Positions 24,960 to 37,363 of a stretch of DNA of 64,000 bases are shown piece by piece (positions within the stretch are counted from its first letter, which is position 1; each line of letters begins with the position of its first letter). The DNA is from Synchiropus splendidus (Eukaryota; Chordata; Actinopteri; Syngnathiformes; Callionymidae), in contig NC_071335.1 of the NCBI RefSeq assembly GCF_027744825.2, positions 9,091,001-9,155,000 on the forward strand. Reading direction: 5' to 3'. The notes under the pieces were generated by a model. The model ran no database searches and was not told where the DNA came from. It was given only the letters and a program-made list of their open reading frames with translations. A program made the translations under genes and the position numbers.

Positions 24960-27900
24960 TTTCTTTCAATGAAATGTCGTTTGGTTCGTCGTAAGGTTGG
25001 TTGTGGCATGACTCATCAGACATGCCATGGCGTTTTAAGTTGTCTTTGAAAGTGGCATTTCTGACATGTCCACCAGTGGCTTCCGATCGTCCATTCGAGA
25101 TGTTTGTTGAAGCATTTCCTTCATTGTCTGAAGAATAAACGCTTCCTCCTGTCATGAATTCAAACCATCACATGATGTAGCTAATAAGCTGACACGACAG
25201 CTGGTCTGGTGAGTTCATAAACTGATGGAAAATTCTTCATAACACTGTGGCTGACTTCATGATGTAACACCCGTGTCCAGCCCTTGTTGAGTCGGTTGTG
25301 TCATGTTGTTCCTTTAAAGAAGTCATCCATTCATCCGCTGTGGAGCTGCAGGTGCACAGGTTATGTTCCGCAGATGAAAGGCTTCCTAGCATATGATTTG
25401 CAATAAAAAAAAAAAAGGTCACAGATTCTATTTGTCTGCTGTGTTTGTCTGAGGATTGTTTGAACTGGTGACGCATGGGCATTGCATGTGATCTACTAAT
25501 GCTCTTCAATAACTGCTATTATCTCAAATGATACTGTGTCTGCACAGGTTTATTTGTGTCCGTGGGGATTACCCACTGTAGATTTCCAGCTGCAGCTTTC
25601 CCAAATAGAGCCAGAGAAACTGTAAACATGTGCAACAACCCTCAAAAGATTTTTTTAGGATAGAGTGCTTATGTGCATGTATAGCTATGAGTCTTTTTTT
25701 TAATGCTCACTTCTGTTCACCACAGAAGAAGGCTACGCTTGAGTTCCATTTTCATGAATAATCTTTTTCAAGGCTTTCCAACATGCTGCGGTCTCACATT
25801 TATTTATCAATGTATATCGTTTTTCTATTTAACCAGATAAAAATGCTTCGCAAACTGAGCAAAACATGAACGTGTTGCTTAAATGATGCGTTGAGTGACT
25901 GAGAAATACTGTCATTTCTTCCTGCGACTGTGAAACTGAAATCCTTTCTACCGGTAATACGACATTCATTTAAATTCCACTGCGTCGGAGACTGTTCATT
26001 CCTGACTCAAATACGTCAAGTCCACTGAGTGAAAGCATCAACTTTAGTGCTGTACTTCTTTAAAAAAAATTAAAGCTGTTTTTCTTTTTTCAGTGTGATG
26101 GTTACCAGCGCGTTCTTGCTCGAACTGCTGAGTCGCTCCCTTTATTCGTGAAATAATATACGGACCCGTTTCACTACCCACACCAAGTGCATCATTTTGT
26201 CAAATCATGTTTAGAATATTTTTGAGATATTCGTAAAATAAAACTGAGCAAAGTCTATACGCATATATCATTAATTCAGCGGCTCGTTAGGAGTGTGTCG
26301 GGAACGTTGGTCGTGTTCCATAACTTCGACGTCAGCAGGTGAGGATTCCTGCCTCACCAACATACTGTACATCGCGTGCTCTGTTCTTCCGACGCGTCAC
26401 TCTCTGAACACTGGTTTGCGTGCGTGAGATAATGAGCGCTCATCCGCCTCGAGCTCGCTCTCGCCGTCAGACGACCATTTCCTCTGCGCAGCCCGCGAAT
26501 CAAAGTGCTGCAGCTGAATGTGCGCCACGACAGAGAAAATGGCTCCTCTCTCGCTCGGCTCGTCTTCTCGATCCCGCCTTCTTCGTTTTTCTTAATTTAT
26601 CGACGCGGTGGCGCGACGCTGTGTTGTTCATGTTGACGCGGTTAGTAGTACGATGCCTTTCGAAGGGGAAATTGATCGTTCGCGGACATGAATGTCACCC
26701 CGAAGACGCCAGCCGAGAAACCTAAATATATCACGCTCACTGTGGTTTTGAGGACAAACAGGAGTGTGAGTGTGTCTCCACTAAACATCGCTTCATGTAA
26801 AACATCATCACCCAGTCAGGTGAAAGGAAGTCAACGATCAAATGACATACACACTAAGCGGCCACTTGTACTTCATATAAAATCAGACGGCTATTAATTC
26901 TATTATTTTCCCTGTGTGGATGACATCTTTAATTACACATTAATTAAACGAATTGTCCATCTATTATTGTGAGTGAAATGTAACTAGACGAACCAAACCC
27001 GGTAAGTCCGGAAATACGCATGTAAATTACAGTGTTTTCTGTCGGATAATTCAAAATAGAATCAGCTGTCTCGGTGATTCGTTTGGATTTGTATCACCGA
27101 AATAACTCTTTTGGCATTTGTAATTCAAACAACAATCCACTCTAATAGAAACATTGTCAATTCAAGTCAAATATTGTATCGAACGATGTGTATTTCTGTT
27201 GCGGACACTGGGACAGTCGCGACGGCATTTATGTCTAGTCATTTTTCTTCTTTCATGCAGAAATATTCGCTATGCTTTCTGTGGAAAGCGCCGTAATGTA
27301 AATCTGCCCATTCTTATGAATATTTGACATTTTTATTAAGCAACCTGTGCTTCGTCGAGATAAACAATGTGGCCCACAATGCTGCGAAAATGACATTTTA
27401 TTTTCATTTATTTTTGTTTGTGCCGTTGCCGCTATTTGGATGTGACACATGTGTATCTTCTACGCGCTGTTTCATTAAGGCCCGGGTCGTGCGCGGATGA
27501 AAGTCCCGTCAACAGTGATCCAAGTCCGGCCGCGTCCAAACCTGTGCTTGCATGCGCACCACTCAGTTAACTCGCTGCCGAGACAAAAATTAGGCGGATA
27601 GAAATATAGAATGACGAACACTCTTGCAAGATGTTTAGGCGCGTCCGCCTGGCAATTGCGCTGCGATGATCGTTTTGACGTAAGACGCAAATAATTGACG
27701 GCTATGATCTATCGTTGACTGCAAAAAAAAATCTGATTAAAATAACGAAATCCGACCGTAGCAGCCGACATTCACGAGATTATTAAGTACCGAATTGACT
27801 GCAAAATATATCGCCGTTTTGAACAATTGAAAGCACGCGCATAACGCCACATCCTTAGTCGTGCCCGTGATTAAAGGTAAAAATATCAAAATCCAAAACT

Positions 27901-28740
27901 GAAAGACTGCAGTGACCTTAGAGAACCAGGTTTTATTTAGCGCGGTGATTTATGAAGCAAGAGTGGAAAACATTTTAGATTTAATTTTAAGGTAAAACGA
28001 TCCATGAAGCGTTAAAGCTTGACAGAAATGCCATTCGTTTTAACTAGTTCTTTTTCCATTTCATTCCGGAAAAAAGAAGCTGATTTAAAAAACGCAGCGC
28101 AACTAATTCATGTCGCAAATACAAATAGACCGCTTAAAATAGATAACTATTTCTCTATATTATAATAGTCATTACTTGGAAACATCTTTTGTTTAAACTT
28201 GTTTCCATGTGTTTGTTAATGGCGAGGCCAGATGACAGCGTAACATTGCATCTCATCGGTGAATATGATTGTATCACGTGGTCATAGTACATTCTTGTGG
28301 AATCTAATCTCTTTTCACAGATAACTGCGGGATCAATAACTACGCCTAGGATCAATAATATCCCTCAGTAATGATCTGTCGACTCGGATGGTTTTGCTCT
28401 CGCTGAGGCCTGAACACGTGAACTGCGTCGGAAGTGTTTGGCCTTTAACGCGAAAAGACAAGACATTGAAGAGTGCGTCTGGTTCAGAGATGACTAACGC
28501 AGATGCGGCTGCGAGTGTAAACTGCGTTGCCGGCGTCATATTTAATCTCTGTCGTTTAAATAGCGACTTTGGAATCTCCGTCATTTAAACTGGAACATTC
28601 TTGGAAACTCCGGCGGTCGTCTTGAACTGATGTCGTTGGAGAAAATGTGCGTCAGCATAAGTTTTATGCCTCGTATTCATCCAACCACGTTTAATGTCGA
28701 TCCAAAATCGATTCATCCACATGTCCGGTAATTCAGATGT
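24960..28740. other. cbx4-cbx8 spacer, CpG-containing but without an exon chain
   Basis: No coding exon or RNA gene is supported. From about 26100 onward CG dinucleotides stay common even where the sequence is AT-rich (for example 26280-26660, 27480-27680 and 28380-28640), unlike the spacer before 18.8 kb. This could mark an unmethylated domain around the Polycomb gene pair. Frames such as 26420-26725 lie inside this CG-rich part and show no recognisable domain. Confidence 0.45.
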
Positions 28741-28749
28741 GACAGATTA

Positions 28750-28960
28750 GTTGCCATAAACCGGTACCGACTCGCGGCGAGGACATGACAGCAGCCATGC
28801 CTTCCCCCTTTCCCTCTCCCCCCGCAGACGCCACTGAGGCTCAGGCTCCGCCCCCCACTTAGCAACCCGGGCACGTAGCAACAGCTCGACCAATGGCCGC
28901 CTGTCTCGCGGGTTCCACCGACCGCGGTTCCTTAGCAACGCTGTAAAAAATTGCACTGAC
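28750..28960 (+). promoter_or_regulatory. GC-rich cbx8 promoter region with repeated TAGCAAC sites
   Basis: The 290 bp before the cbx8 ATG is GC-rich and holds an apparent CCAAT box (28890-28894), three TAGCAAC words (28860-28866, 28876-28882, 28933-28939), a GTTGCCA word (28750-28756) and a TGACGTCC near 28957. YAGCAAC and GTTGCCA are the two half-sites of the X-box bound by RFX factors. Clustering of four half-sites in 190 bp is what suggests a function; no full palindromic X-box is present. Confidence 0.4.
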
Positions 28961-29040
28961 GTCCATTCTGCTTGTGAGTATTATGGTCTGTCGGGAATTC
29001 AGAGCCTTGCTAACGTTAGCCAAGCTAACGGTGGGTAAAC

Positions 29041-31020
29041 ATGGAGCTCTCTGCTGTCGGGGAGAGGGTGTTCGCGGCCGAGTCGATCATCAAACGGCGA
29101 ATCAGGAAGGTAGGTTCTCTGCTGAAGGTGCCTCTTCTATCCTGCCATGTTTTGTGCCACATGGTGGCACCTCACTTTAACACTATCACAAGCTAACCGT
29201 TTGTTTGTGATGGCACGCAGGGTCGGGCTGAATATCTGGTGAAATGGAAGGGCTGGTCTCCGAAGTAAGTCTTGTGGTGTGGTGTGTCGAGCGTGCTTTC
29301 AGTCTCACAGTCGGACTGCGGTTGTCATTAGCTCCCGCTGCTAACCAGGCTGCACCGCGGAGGCTCGAGCTCGGAAGCTAACGAGCGCTTGCTCTCGGTC
29401 CCGCCGCGTTACTGACTTGAATGTCGGTTCTGCCGCAGATACAGCACCTGGGAGCCAGAGGAGAACATTCTCGACTCTCGCTTGTTCGTCGCCTTTGAGC
29501 AGAGGTACATTTCCGGCGGTGTCAGCAGGCGAGTTTAACCCCCTGTTTGATCCTGACGTGTCTAAATGACATTTCACAGGGAACGGGAGAGGGAACTGCA
29601 CGGCCCCAAAAAGAGAGGACCCAAACCCAAGACGATCCTGCTGAAGGTGACAGTCCCCGCGTACTAACAGAGAGCGTGAATCGCATTTATCGCCCTTTAT
29701 TAAACTAATGATCTCGAGACTGCGCGGTCCGCTCGTGCCGTTCCCGTCACGGCCTCGTTTAAAACCCCTCTCGCCTGGTCTGATGGTCAGGATGAAGGAA
29801 ATAAGAGGAGGATGGAAACATGCAGTTTACTGAATTGAAAGGCACTGTCTCACGGCACTCCCTCTGTCTGACAAGACATAATTCGCTTGTGCGTCAAGTA
29901 TTCATTTGGCCCATTAATGAATACAATTAGTTCTTCCTTCAAAATGAATGCACAAGCTGACATTTATTAACTTAAATTAAGACTGTAAATTTACATGTAT
30001 CAGGCCTTTTTGAACGGAGGGGTGAAGCTCAAGTGGTTTTTAAAGAGTTCAAATGGTTTTTGGTTTGCTCTTCACTTAACTGTGTGAGATGTTGCTGTTG
30101 TCATTGTGAACCCTTGTGCTTTCACTACCTTGATTGAACCAGTTTCAGTAATAATAGAAATTCTGCAAATTAATTTCATGATGTAGAATTGTAATTTTTT
30201 TTACTTTGTTTTTGTTCTGTGTTTGACATCTTTTCAGCAGGCTGAGACAAAAGTTAAACCCCGGTCTTATGAGTTTAGGAGTGAAACTTTAAGAGGGATG
30301 CACATCACCTACCCCAACGCTGAGCCAGTGGTCACCCCACGGGCCAGGGAGGGCCTGAGGTCTGTGGTACCAAACATTTTTCCTCCAGGCACTGTCAACC
30401 GTGGAGACAGTGTGTGTGTAAAACCAATAGAACTGCCCAGAGAGCACAGGCCAGCCTCGCTCTACCAGAGTAACCGCGAAGACCGAGACCACATACCTAA
30501 AAAGAGAGGGCCCAAGCCCAAGCCGCGGTTAGATGAACCTGGAGACTCTGAGCTGCTCAATAGGAGACTGGAGGAGCATCCACACAAACTGATTAAGCTG
30601 CCGAGCGGTCAAGAGATGAGACTGCTCAAAGTAAGTCACAGATACCCCGAGGGTCACAAACACCACCACCATAAACGCCACAGACACCATCCAGAGGTGT
30701 CTGGAAACTCCCATAAGATTCTGTACATGGACTACAGCCCACAGATGCACTCTTTCAGGATGAAAGACTCGTCCAGATACATGGCCCCTGCCCATTTCAA
30801 ACACCAGAGTCAACCTGTCCAGCTGCAGCGGATGGAGAAACCGAACTTATTAGACAGGCCTTCACCAACCCCCTTGGAAGATGACCTGGAAGAAGTTACA
30901 TGGAGGCCATCACTGGCCAGTGCGGCAGAAATTCTGGTCACTGACGTTACCAGCAACCTGCTGACTGTCACCATCAAGGAGAGCAACACTGCAAAAGGCT
31001 TTTTCAAAGAGAAGAGATGA
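29041..31020 (+). CDS. cbx8: Chromobox protein 8 (Polycomb 3; PRC1 subunit)
   Basis: Five coding exons: 29041-29109, 29221-29264, 29439-29504, 29580-29646 and 30238-31020. The total is 342 aa, or 341 if the last exon begins at 30241 (human about 389). The N-terminus [14 protein letters not shown] with [20 protein letters not shown] (residues about 9-60) is a Polycomb chromodomain that reads H3K27me3. A first AT-hook-like KKRGPKPK lies at 70-77 and a second at 170-177. A histidine-rich run ([12 protein letters not shown]) lies near 222-233. The C-terminal Pc box [16 protein letters not shown] (about 316-331) and the terminal GFFKEKR are CBX8 signatures and bind RING1/RNF2. It lies about 4.5 kb downstream of cbx4 in the same direction, with the same first four exon lengths. 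The start matches the conserved family N-terminus. Which fish co-orthologue (a or b) this is cannot be decided here. Confidence 0.96.
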
Positions 31021-31142
31021 GACGGGTTCTTTTGTCCATTACTATTGTAAACAAAATTCGTTTTTATAGTTTGTTAAAAAGAAAAAAAACTCTTTGGAAA
31101 ATGTTTATTATAAAGATAGACTTCTATTGATTGTTTTGGCAA

Positions 31143-31148
31143 AATAAA
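31143..31148 (+). terminator. Candidate polyadenylation signal of cbx8
   Basis: AATAAA lies 123 bp after the cbx8 stop and is followed by TATGTCC and a T-rich stretch within 50 bp. The short distance suggests a compact 3' UTR. Further AATAAA words occur downstream (near 31620), so alternative ends are possible. Confidence 0.55.
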
Positions 31149-34100
31149 GTCTATGTCCCATAGTGCACATGATTTAGAACCATGTTTCTTTTACAGATAC
31201 CGCCTGTAAATTTTCTTAAGAAAAAAAAATTTTTTTGTTGTTATTTTTGCCTACATCATTTACTGTCAGAGGTGTATTTTTGTCACATCTTGTGCTCGAA
31301 AACCGGTGTGGAATTAATCTGGGATTACACGTAAATTGTTCTAGATTAAATCATATTTATGATAAATTTATAATTGCTGATAAGACTGAAAGTGGCCCTA
31401 TTATATTTAACAGAATATATTTAAATGAAAAGTACAGAAGCACTTTGTTTAGGAAACGATTGATGTTGAACTGCCCCAGATTCCAATGTCATAGCATTTC
31501 ATATGTAAATATGAAAATTTTCCTGTGATCAATTTAATTCAAATTGTACGTACGTTTCAGTATATTTACCATTTTTTTTCATAGCAACTGCGCTTTATTT
31601 TAACAATTTCGAGTTTCAATAAATCTTTTAATCCATTTTAAATGTCCATGATGTTTAAGTTGTCCGGGTATTTCTGTGTTTTAAGTCATGTTTTTGTCAT
31701 GTCGTTTGAGAGTTTGTCCGATTTTTATTTTGTTTGAAATAGTCATACCGCGATGAAAGAAAATAGATCGAACAAAATAACCTTGCCAGTTTATTGTAGT
31801 GGATGCGGAAATCCTCTCTGCTCACTTCAACAACCACCGGGCTTGATCCGTTATTCCCGACATACGACAATTTAATGACCTGTGTGCGCGCAAAAACCTG
31901 AATTAGATCAATGATTTGCTCGTTTATTAACATTGGAGCCTATTTTCTTCATGTTAATATTGGGAGTACTTCATACTGGGGGATACTTCCTGTGTCTGAG
32001 CTGGATACACCACGGTAAAAGAACATATGTGTATCATTTGAAATGTATTGGGTAGCGAGTGAGTCCATTATTATCTCTAATTTGTTCGGCGGTTCCGGTT
32101 CGAGGCCTCAAGCGGGGAACATCAGCCATTGGGGTTGCGGCGGGCCGCAGTGAGAAACTATTTTTCTGGTTTTGGTTCATGAAAAAATGTTTTTCCGTTC
32201 ATAAAAGGCCAATTCCCGTGTTTCCTCCAAGGCCCCCTCTATCTAATACATATATATGTATATATATCTACCGATTATTACTGAAAAATAATTTATTTAT
32301 TCAAATCTGACTAATACTAAATTTCGTAATAAAAAAAACATTTATTTCTATTCACAAAACCCTAAATGGCGAATGAAGCGTCGGCAACACTTTTATTTAT
32401 TTATTTATTTTTATGTCATGAAACGTGTTTTCAGAATTTCGGAACGAGTCGTCCATCGCCCTGATCATAACAAACTGGATGCGCTAATTTCACTCTTGTT
32501 TTATAGATTATAAATGTTCAAAGAAGTGCGGTGCAATCCGCTGAACAACAAATGTCGCGAGTGCCGATAACTGGCCCGTCGCCAGTGTTGTTTTTCTTAT
32601 CTCCTCAAGTCATTTATTATAAAAATGTAAACGGGCTAAGTCCGGTGCCACTAGCGAAAATGTTTTGATTTCTTGTTTTTTAATCCGTGTTTTCGTGTTT
32701 TATTTAATTGGCCGGCCGTCGAACTAGTACCTGGAATAACTGACAAATCACTGTCGGAGGAGTGGACTTTATGAACATTGGTCTTCACCTCAGAAAAGAA
32801 CGCGACTTATTGGAGACCTTTGTTCGGGCTCGACGAAACAGTGACGATATGATTGTAGATCGGATTGTATCTTCTTTTTCCGTTGTAAAATTGGTGGCTT
32901 TCAGATTCCAGACTGATGGCAGATTACATTTGATCCCACTCCAAGTAAACTCTTAAAAACTCACCAGTGTCATTTCTAAAGTTTATTGCACTAAATAAGA
33001 AAAATATGACTCTGTAGCCAAAGTCTGTTTAAATCAAAGTCACAACACAACACAACACCTTCAGCAGGGTTTTGGATTAACACTCTTCAAAACTAATAAC
33101 ACAACATGATTTGATTTTATTCCAAATTGATTATGTAAAGAAACAAATTACTCTAGAACATTATTTCTATCTCGACAATGCCACATTACTAACATGATAA
33201 CATCAACTAAATGAAAATAAACAATTAACAAAAAAAACAAATAGCAAAAAAAAATAGCAACAGGTGGCAACATTTTGATTTACAAAGACTTCTTTCATGA
33301 CAGTTTTGCCTGGTAGATCGGTGGCACATGCGTCAGATTCCATTTGAATATGATATGATATGTTATATGTTTGCGAGGTCCTATTACTATTTCAGGTTAG
33401 TTATGCACTTCACTATCAGTGGCAGCTAGTCAGTAGAGGGCGCCAGGACGCCGCTCCACCGCTCACCAAAGTATGTCGAAGACATTTGAAAGTGAATAAA
33501 TGTGTTTAAAAGTGAAAATGATATTCTGAACAACGTGTCTATACTCGTAGAGGAGCAAAATAAATTTTGTATAGACAATAAGTGCTTCCATTTATCCGTC
33601 CGTCGAATCAATGATGCATTCCAGCCTCAGGGCGCAGAACTCATTAGCTCTCTTCAGAGCTCCTCATGCGCAATAGCTGCTCTTCAGTGAAAATAGATAA
33701 ATAAAATCATTTATAGATGGAGATTTTACAGCCATTGTTACATCAATAATATGAGTAAACTGTGTAAGAATGAATAAGTACTTTTGAATAAGTATTTTGA
33801 ATACTTCTGAATAATAAAAATAAGTACCCCTACATTCCCTCAGAATTTTCTTTTCAAATTTAAGGTACCGTGGTCCACATTCCCCTGTGTGTGCGGTCAT
33901 GTTTTGCCATACTTGTGAGTAGCAAATCTTGTCAAGCCACCTTCTTGTGAGGACATTTTGCTAGGTGAGTACATTTTGACCCTTGGTCGTAATTAGGTTT
34001 AAGTTTGGTTCAGAGTCATGGATAAGGTTTAGGGTGAGAGGTGGGGGAAAGTATTATGGCAATGACAACCGTCACAACGTCCCCACAAGGATAGAATAAT

Positions 34101-34400
34101 GTTTGTGTGTGGGCGTTCTGTCTGCCAGTCTTATGATGTCCATCAAATCACTCCAGATACAGAGTGGCAATCTTAATAATGACAACGCACTTGTTGTTTC
34201 ACTCATGCAGTTGAATTTATTCCTCATCAATGTGCTGAACAAACATCATTGTCTCCAGGCATGCAAGTATACTGTATCTGAGTAAATATAGCTAAGATGG
34301 GTCAATGCGTCTTCATGTCACATGGTCCTCGTGTTCCAGGCATCAGTCTTGGGCTTGGATCTGATGAGAAGAAACACATTAGTCTTACCTCTGAAAAGCA
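31149..34400. other. Gene-free spacer between cbx8 and the C17orf67 homologue
   Basis: No exon chain, RNA gene or recognisable transposon protein is present. The part from about 31700 to 32800 contains CG dinucleotides at many places (for example 32080-32140 and 32430-32480). A short (TTTA)n run lies near 32391-32412. The sequence near 33415-33460 (AGTGGCAGCTAGTCAGTAGAGGG and CGCC-containing words) resembles an edge of a dispersed repeat that I cannot classify. Confidence 0.45.
33937..34120 (+). repeat. Dispersed teleost repeat (copy 2)
   Basis: The copy runs from TTCTTGTGAGGACATTTTG through GGTTTAAGTTTGGTTCAGAG and AAGGTTTAGGGTGAGAGG to CGTCCCCACAAGGATAG, followed by a GTGTGTGTG run. This word order is the typical layout of the repeat, and of the three copies in the window it is the least decayed. 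It is non-coding. Confidence 0.6.
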
Positions 34401-34419
34401 TATAACCAGTCGATCCTGT

Positions 34420-34425
34420 TTTATT
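34420..34425 (-). terminator. Candidate polyadenylation signal of the C17orf67 homologue
   Basis: On the minus strand CCAATAAAAC places AATAAA about 100 bp after the stop codon at 34526-34528. It is the nearest canonical hexamer downstream and fits a short 3' UTR. Confidence 0.45.
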
Positions 34426-34525
34426 GGAACGAAACAAAATGTCTTTCTCTTTGTATTTTGTTTGTCTCTGTTGCTTTGAAGGGAAAGAAGCTGCTATATG
34501 CAGTACCACTTTAATAGCCATCCAT

Positions 34526-36166
34526 TCAGACAGGGTATCCGTAGTTCCTGTCACAGCGAGGGTAGCAGTGAGGGTTGAGCCAGTGCTCCATGTTGGTCTC
34601 CTGGGCCCGCTGGTCCAGAGCCTGCATGTGCAGCAGATGTTCCTGTGGAGCAGACACATTTCAGCGGCTACACTATTTAGCCAATGTGAAACCCAAGTGT
34701 GAAGAAAACAGAGAAGTGTGTGGGTAACAGTGACAACAGTGTTTCATTTCCACATTCAGAATGAAAGTAGAGCGATGAGTTGAACTCCACTGAGGAAACA
34801 TGTTTAAACATGTAATTATTCTACCGGATTATCTACACAAACAAAGCCTCAAAGTTAATGAAATACTGTGAATAAGAGTTGCATTTCCAACAGTATTCCA
34901 AGTAACAGCATTAAACCACAGTGGTCAATATTACTTTTTAAAAATATGTTCGCGTTATTTCCTTTGAATTAATTCATGTTTACGAACAATGAGTTGGGTG
35001 GAAATTAAATTCTGTGCTATTTAGTGACATCTCGTGGCAAGCGTGGAGACTGCGCCTTAACAAATAAAGAGCTCATGAGTCCCTTAAGGGTAGACTTTCC
35101 GACACTGAATTATTGTATGACGAATGTTTAACTGGCGAAAGAGGAAACGTTTAAACTCTTCTTTGATTTTTTTTTTTTTAACAACTACCATTCAACGATT
35201 TTCTGACACATGCATTTTTTGTTAGAGCGGAACAGAAGTGTAACATGTGACTAGTGGCTCTGCCCTTTTGTCTTTTGAACTTTACCCTCATCGGTTCATC
35301 AGGGTGGCCAGCCTTCCTGGGCCGTTCCTGCCGCTTACTGCGAAGCAGCTGCTTTGCGAAACTCTCCTTGATGATGGGGTTGGCATCTGACAAGGGAGAA
35401 ATGTTACTGAGTATCCACGTCCTGATAACACAAATAGATTTAAAAATCACGGTGGCTTAAGATAGAAATGTTTTTAACAGGGCAAATATTGAATCGCAGC
35501 CCTGGTCCTAAATATTGCAGCCAAAATATCTTTTATTATAGCTCTGCTCCCCACCACGTATATTGCAAATTTGTTTTCCCTCAACACACCAGCCATTTGT
35601 CAGAGAGTTGTGTTCAGTTGCATGAATAAGCCCCTCACCACCACCAGCCTATTTGAGGTTGTTTATTCCAGTCCCAGAAGTCCCCTGGGAGCTGCTCCTT
35701 GCTCTCCCTCTACAGAGGGAGGCCCTCTCCGTCTCCATCCCTGCTTATAACTCAGGCCTGTTTAGGCAGCCATGTTGTTATGAAGAAGGTTACAAAGTGT
35801 CCATTCATGCGCCTCACTCGCCTGGGACTGCAGACTGTGAAGCATGTGACCTCTGCAGCCTGCCGCAAGTGAAAGTCCAGCTTTGTCTGCACCTGGCCAC
35901 AGATGCTGACGACCACTATCCACAATACAACGTATAACAAACAGGAGGCAAATACTCAACTCCAAACACTGTTATTTCCAGTGGTCACTGAAGACATTGG
36001 TCATCCAAGGGTTTGCTATTGGAGTCGAAAACAAATTCCAAATAAACTAAAGTATTTTACTGGCTCTCCGTTGTCTACAGGTGATTTCACAATGAGAAAT
36101 GTTCTTACCTGTGTAGGTGGTCAGTAAGACCATGCAGAGCAGAAAAACCAGCAGCAGCAGCTTCAT
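34526..36166 (-). CDS. Small secreted protein, homologue of human C17orf67
   Basis: Three coding exons read on minus: 36166-36109, 35386-35286 and 34642-34526. The splice sites are consensus and the phases fit, giving 91 aa. The N-terminus MKLLLLVFLLCMVLLTTYT is a strong signal peptide, so the product should be secreted, with cleavage near residue 19-20. The mature part of about 72 residues has a basic core (AKQLLRSKRQERPRKAG, then HPDEPMR) and an acidic/aromatic end (MEHWLNPHCYPRCDRN, then YGYPV) with two conserved Cys. As I recall it, human C17orf67 has the same plan (AKQLLRSRRQ, PDEPMR, EHWLNPHC). No biochemical function is known to me. Position next to dgke agrees with human 17q22, where C17orf67 and DGKE are neighbours. 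The promoter lies between this gene and dgke, which are divergent and about 1.3 kb apart by start codons. Confidence 0.88.
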
Positions 36167-37363
36167 CTTGCTCACCTCTCTTGTGCTGCACGTTTCAGAC
36201 CTCTGGGGTCCTGACCAGAGAGCAAAGGGGCGAGGGAGGAGAAACCCCCTCCTCTTCCTCCTTAAACAAATAGACAGCCATTTATGTCACTTCCAACGTG
36301 CTTAAACACACACGAACCAGCAAAAGGTAAACAACGAATATCCCCTCATATTGCACATTAAATTATTATTATTTGTCCGGTAGATGGCGACAGAAACCTT
36401 GATGGATGATTAATATTCGTATTCGTAAAAATACCATATTATTTTATTAAATGAAGAACTACTACTTTTGCTCATATGTGTGATTCAACCGCGCATTGAC
36501 TTGTGTAGTGTCGGTATAAACATTGGCATAAGAGTCTCTTCAAGTTGAGTTCTGTTAATCCTTTGTGTAAGTGAGAAACAAAACACTAGATTTGGTCCTT
36601 TATCGTTACGCCTGACTTCTAGTCAGAAAAGCTTTTGATGTTCCTTTTCAGTGGGTGTAAACTGAACTCGATATACAAATCTGTTTAATGGTTCCGATGG
36701 TGATAGGGTCAAAATGTTTTGTATCTTATGCTTACCGTCGTATAACACCTTTGGCAAAAAAATATTCTGCAAACGTTTGTTTTTTTTTTATTTTATGAGC
36801 CTCGCAGTGTTTTATGATCAGCTCGATTTGGTACAGCGCATGCGTACATTGACGAATTTGCACTCAAAGACGATAGAATGGCTGGATAACTCGTATGCTT
36901 GCTTCCGCGTTCGGTTGTACCCGGACAGCCGTGATACAAATACCAGTACAAGTACTCTAGATGCAACCACACTGCCATTTGCTAGCAAGGATTGGGTAAC
37001 GTAGACATTTAACTCTGTTGGTTTACGTTCCTGATGATGACATACCGAGCCAATGAGGCGTGACACAGCAATAAATAGAACTCCATTCACCATCTCTCGC
37101 AAATATTGGTCAATTTATTAAAATTACTTAGTATCCGTTCACATTCACGAACACTCATAAAAATACGTTGTAATTCAAAGGTTTCGTCTTTGTTTGGTGG
37201 ATGTTGTTGGTGTTGCAGTACGCATGCGCATTTGGCATTTGTGCGTTTCATCTTGTTGTTATTGCCATTCTTAGATAGCAAAGTTAGCGGGCGAGCAGGC
37301 TCCCTCCGTGTTCGGTTCAGTTGGTCGGTAAACGCTCCAATTGTTGTCCGTTAGTGAAGGGTC

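Noticed and set aside
26420..26725. 101-codon frame between cbx4 and cbx8
   Set aside because: Composition is driven by CG richness and Arg/Ser codons. There is no domain and no neighbouring exon.
30231..30240. A frameshift at the start of the last cbx8 exon
   Set aside because: Both tandem acceptors keep the frame and differ only by one codon.
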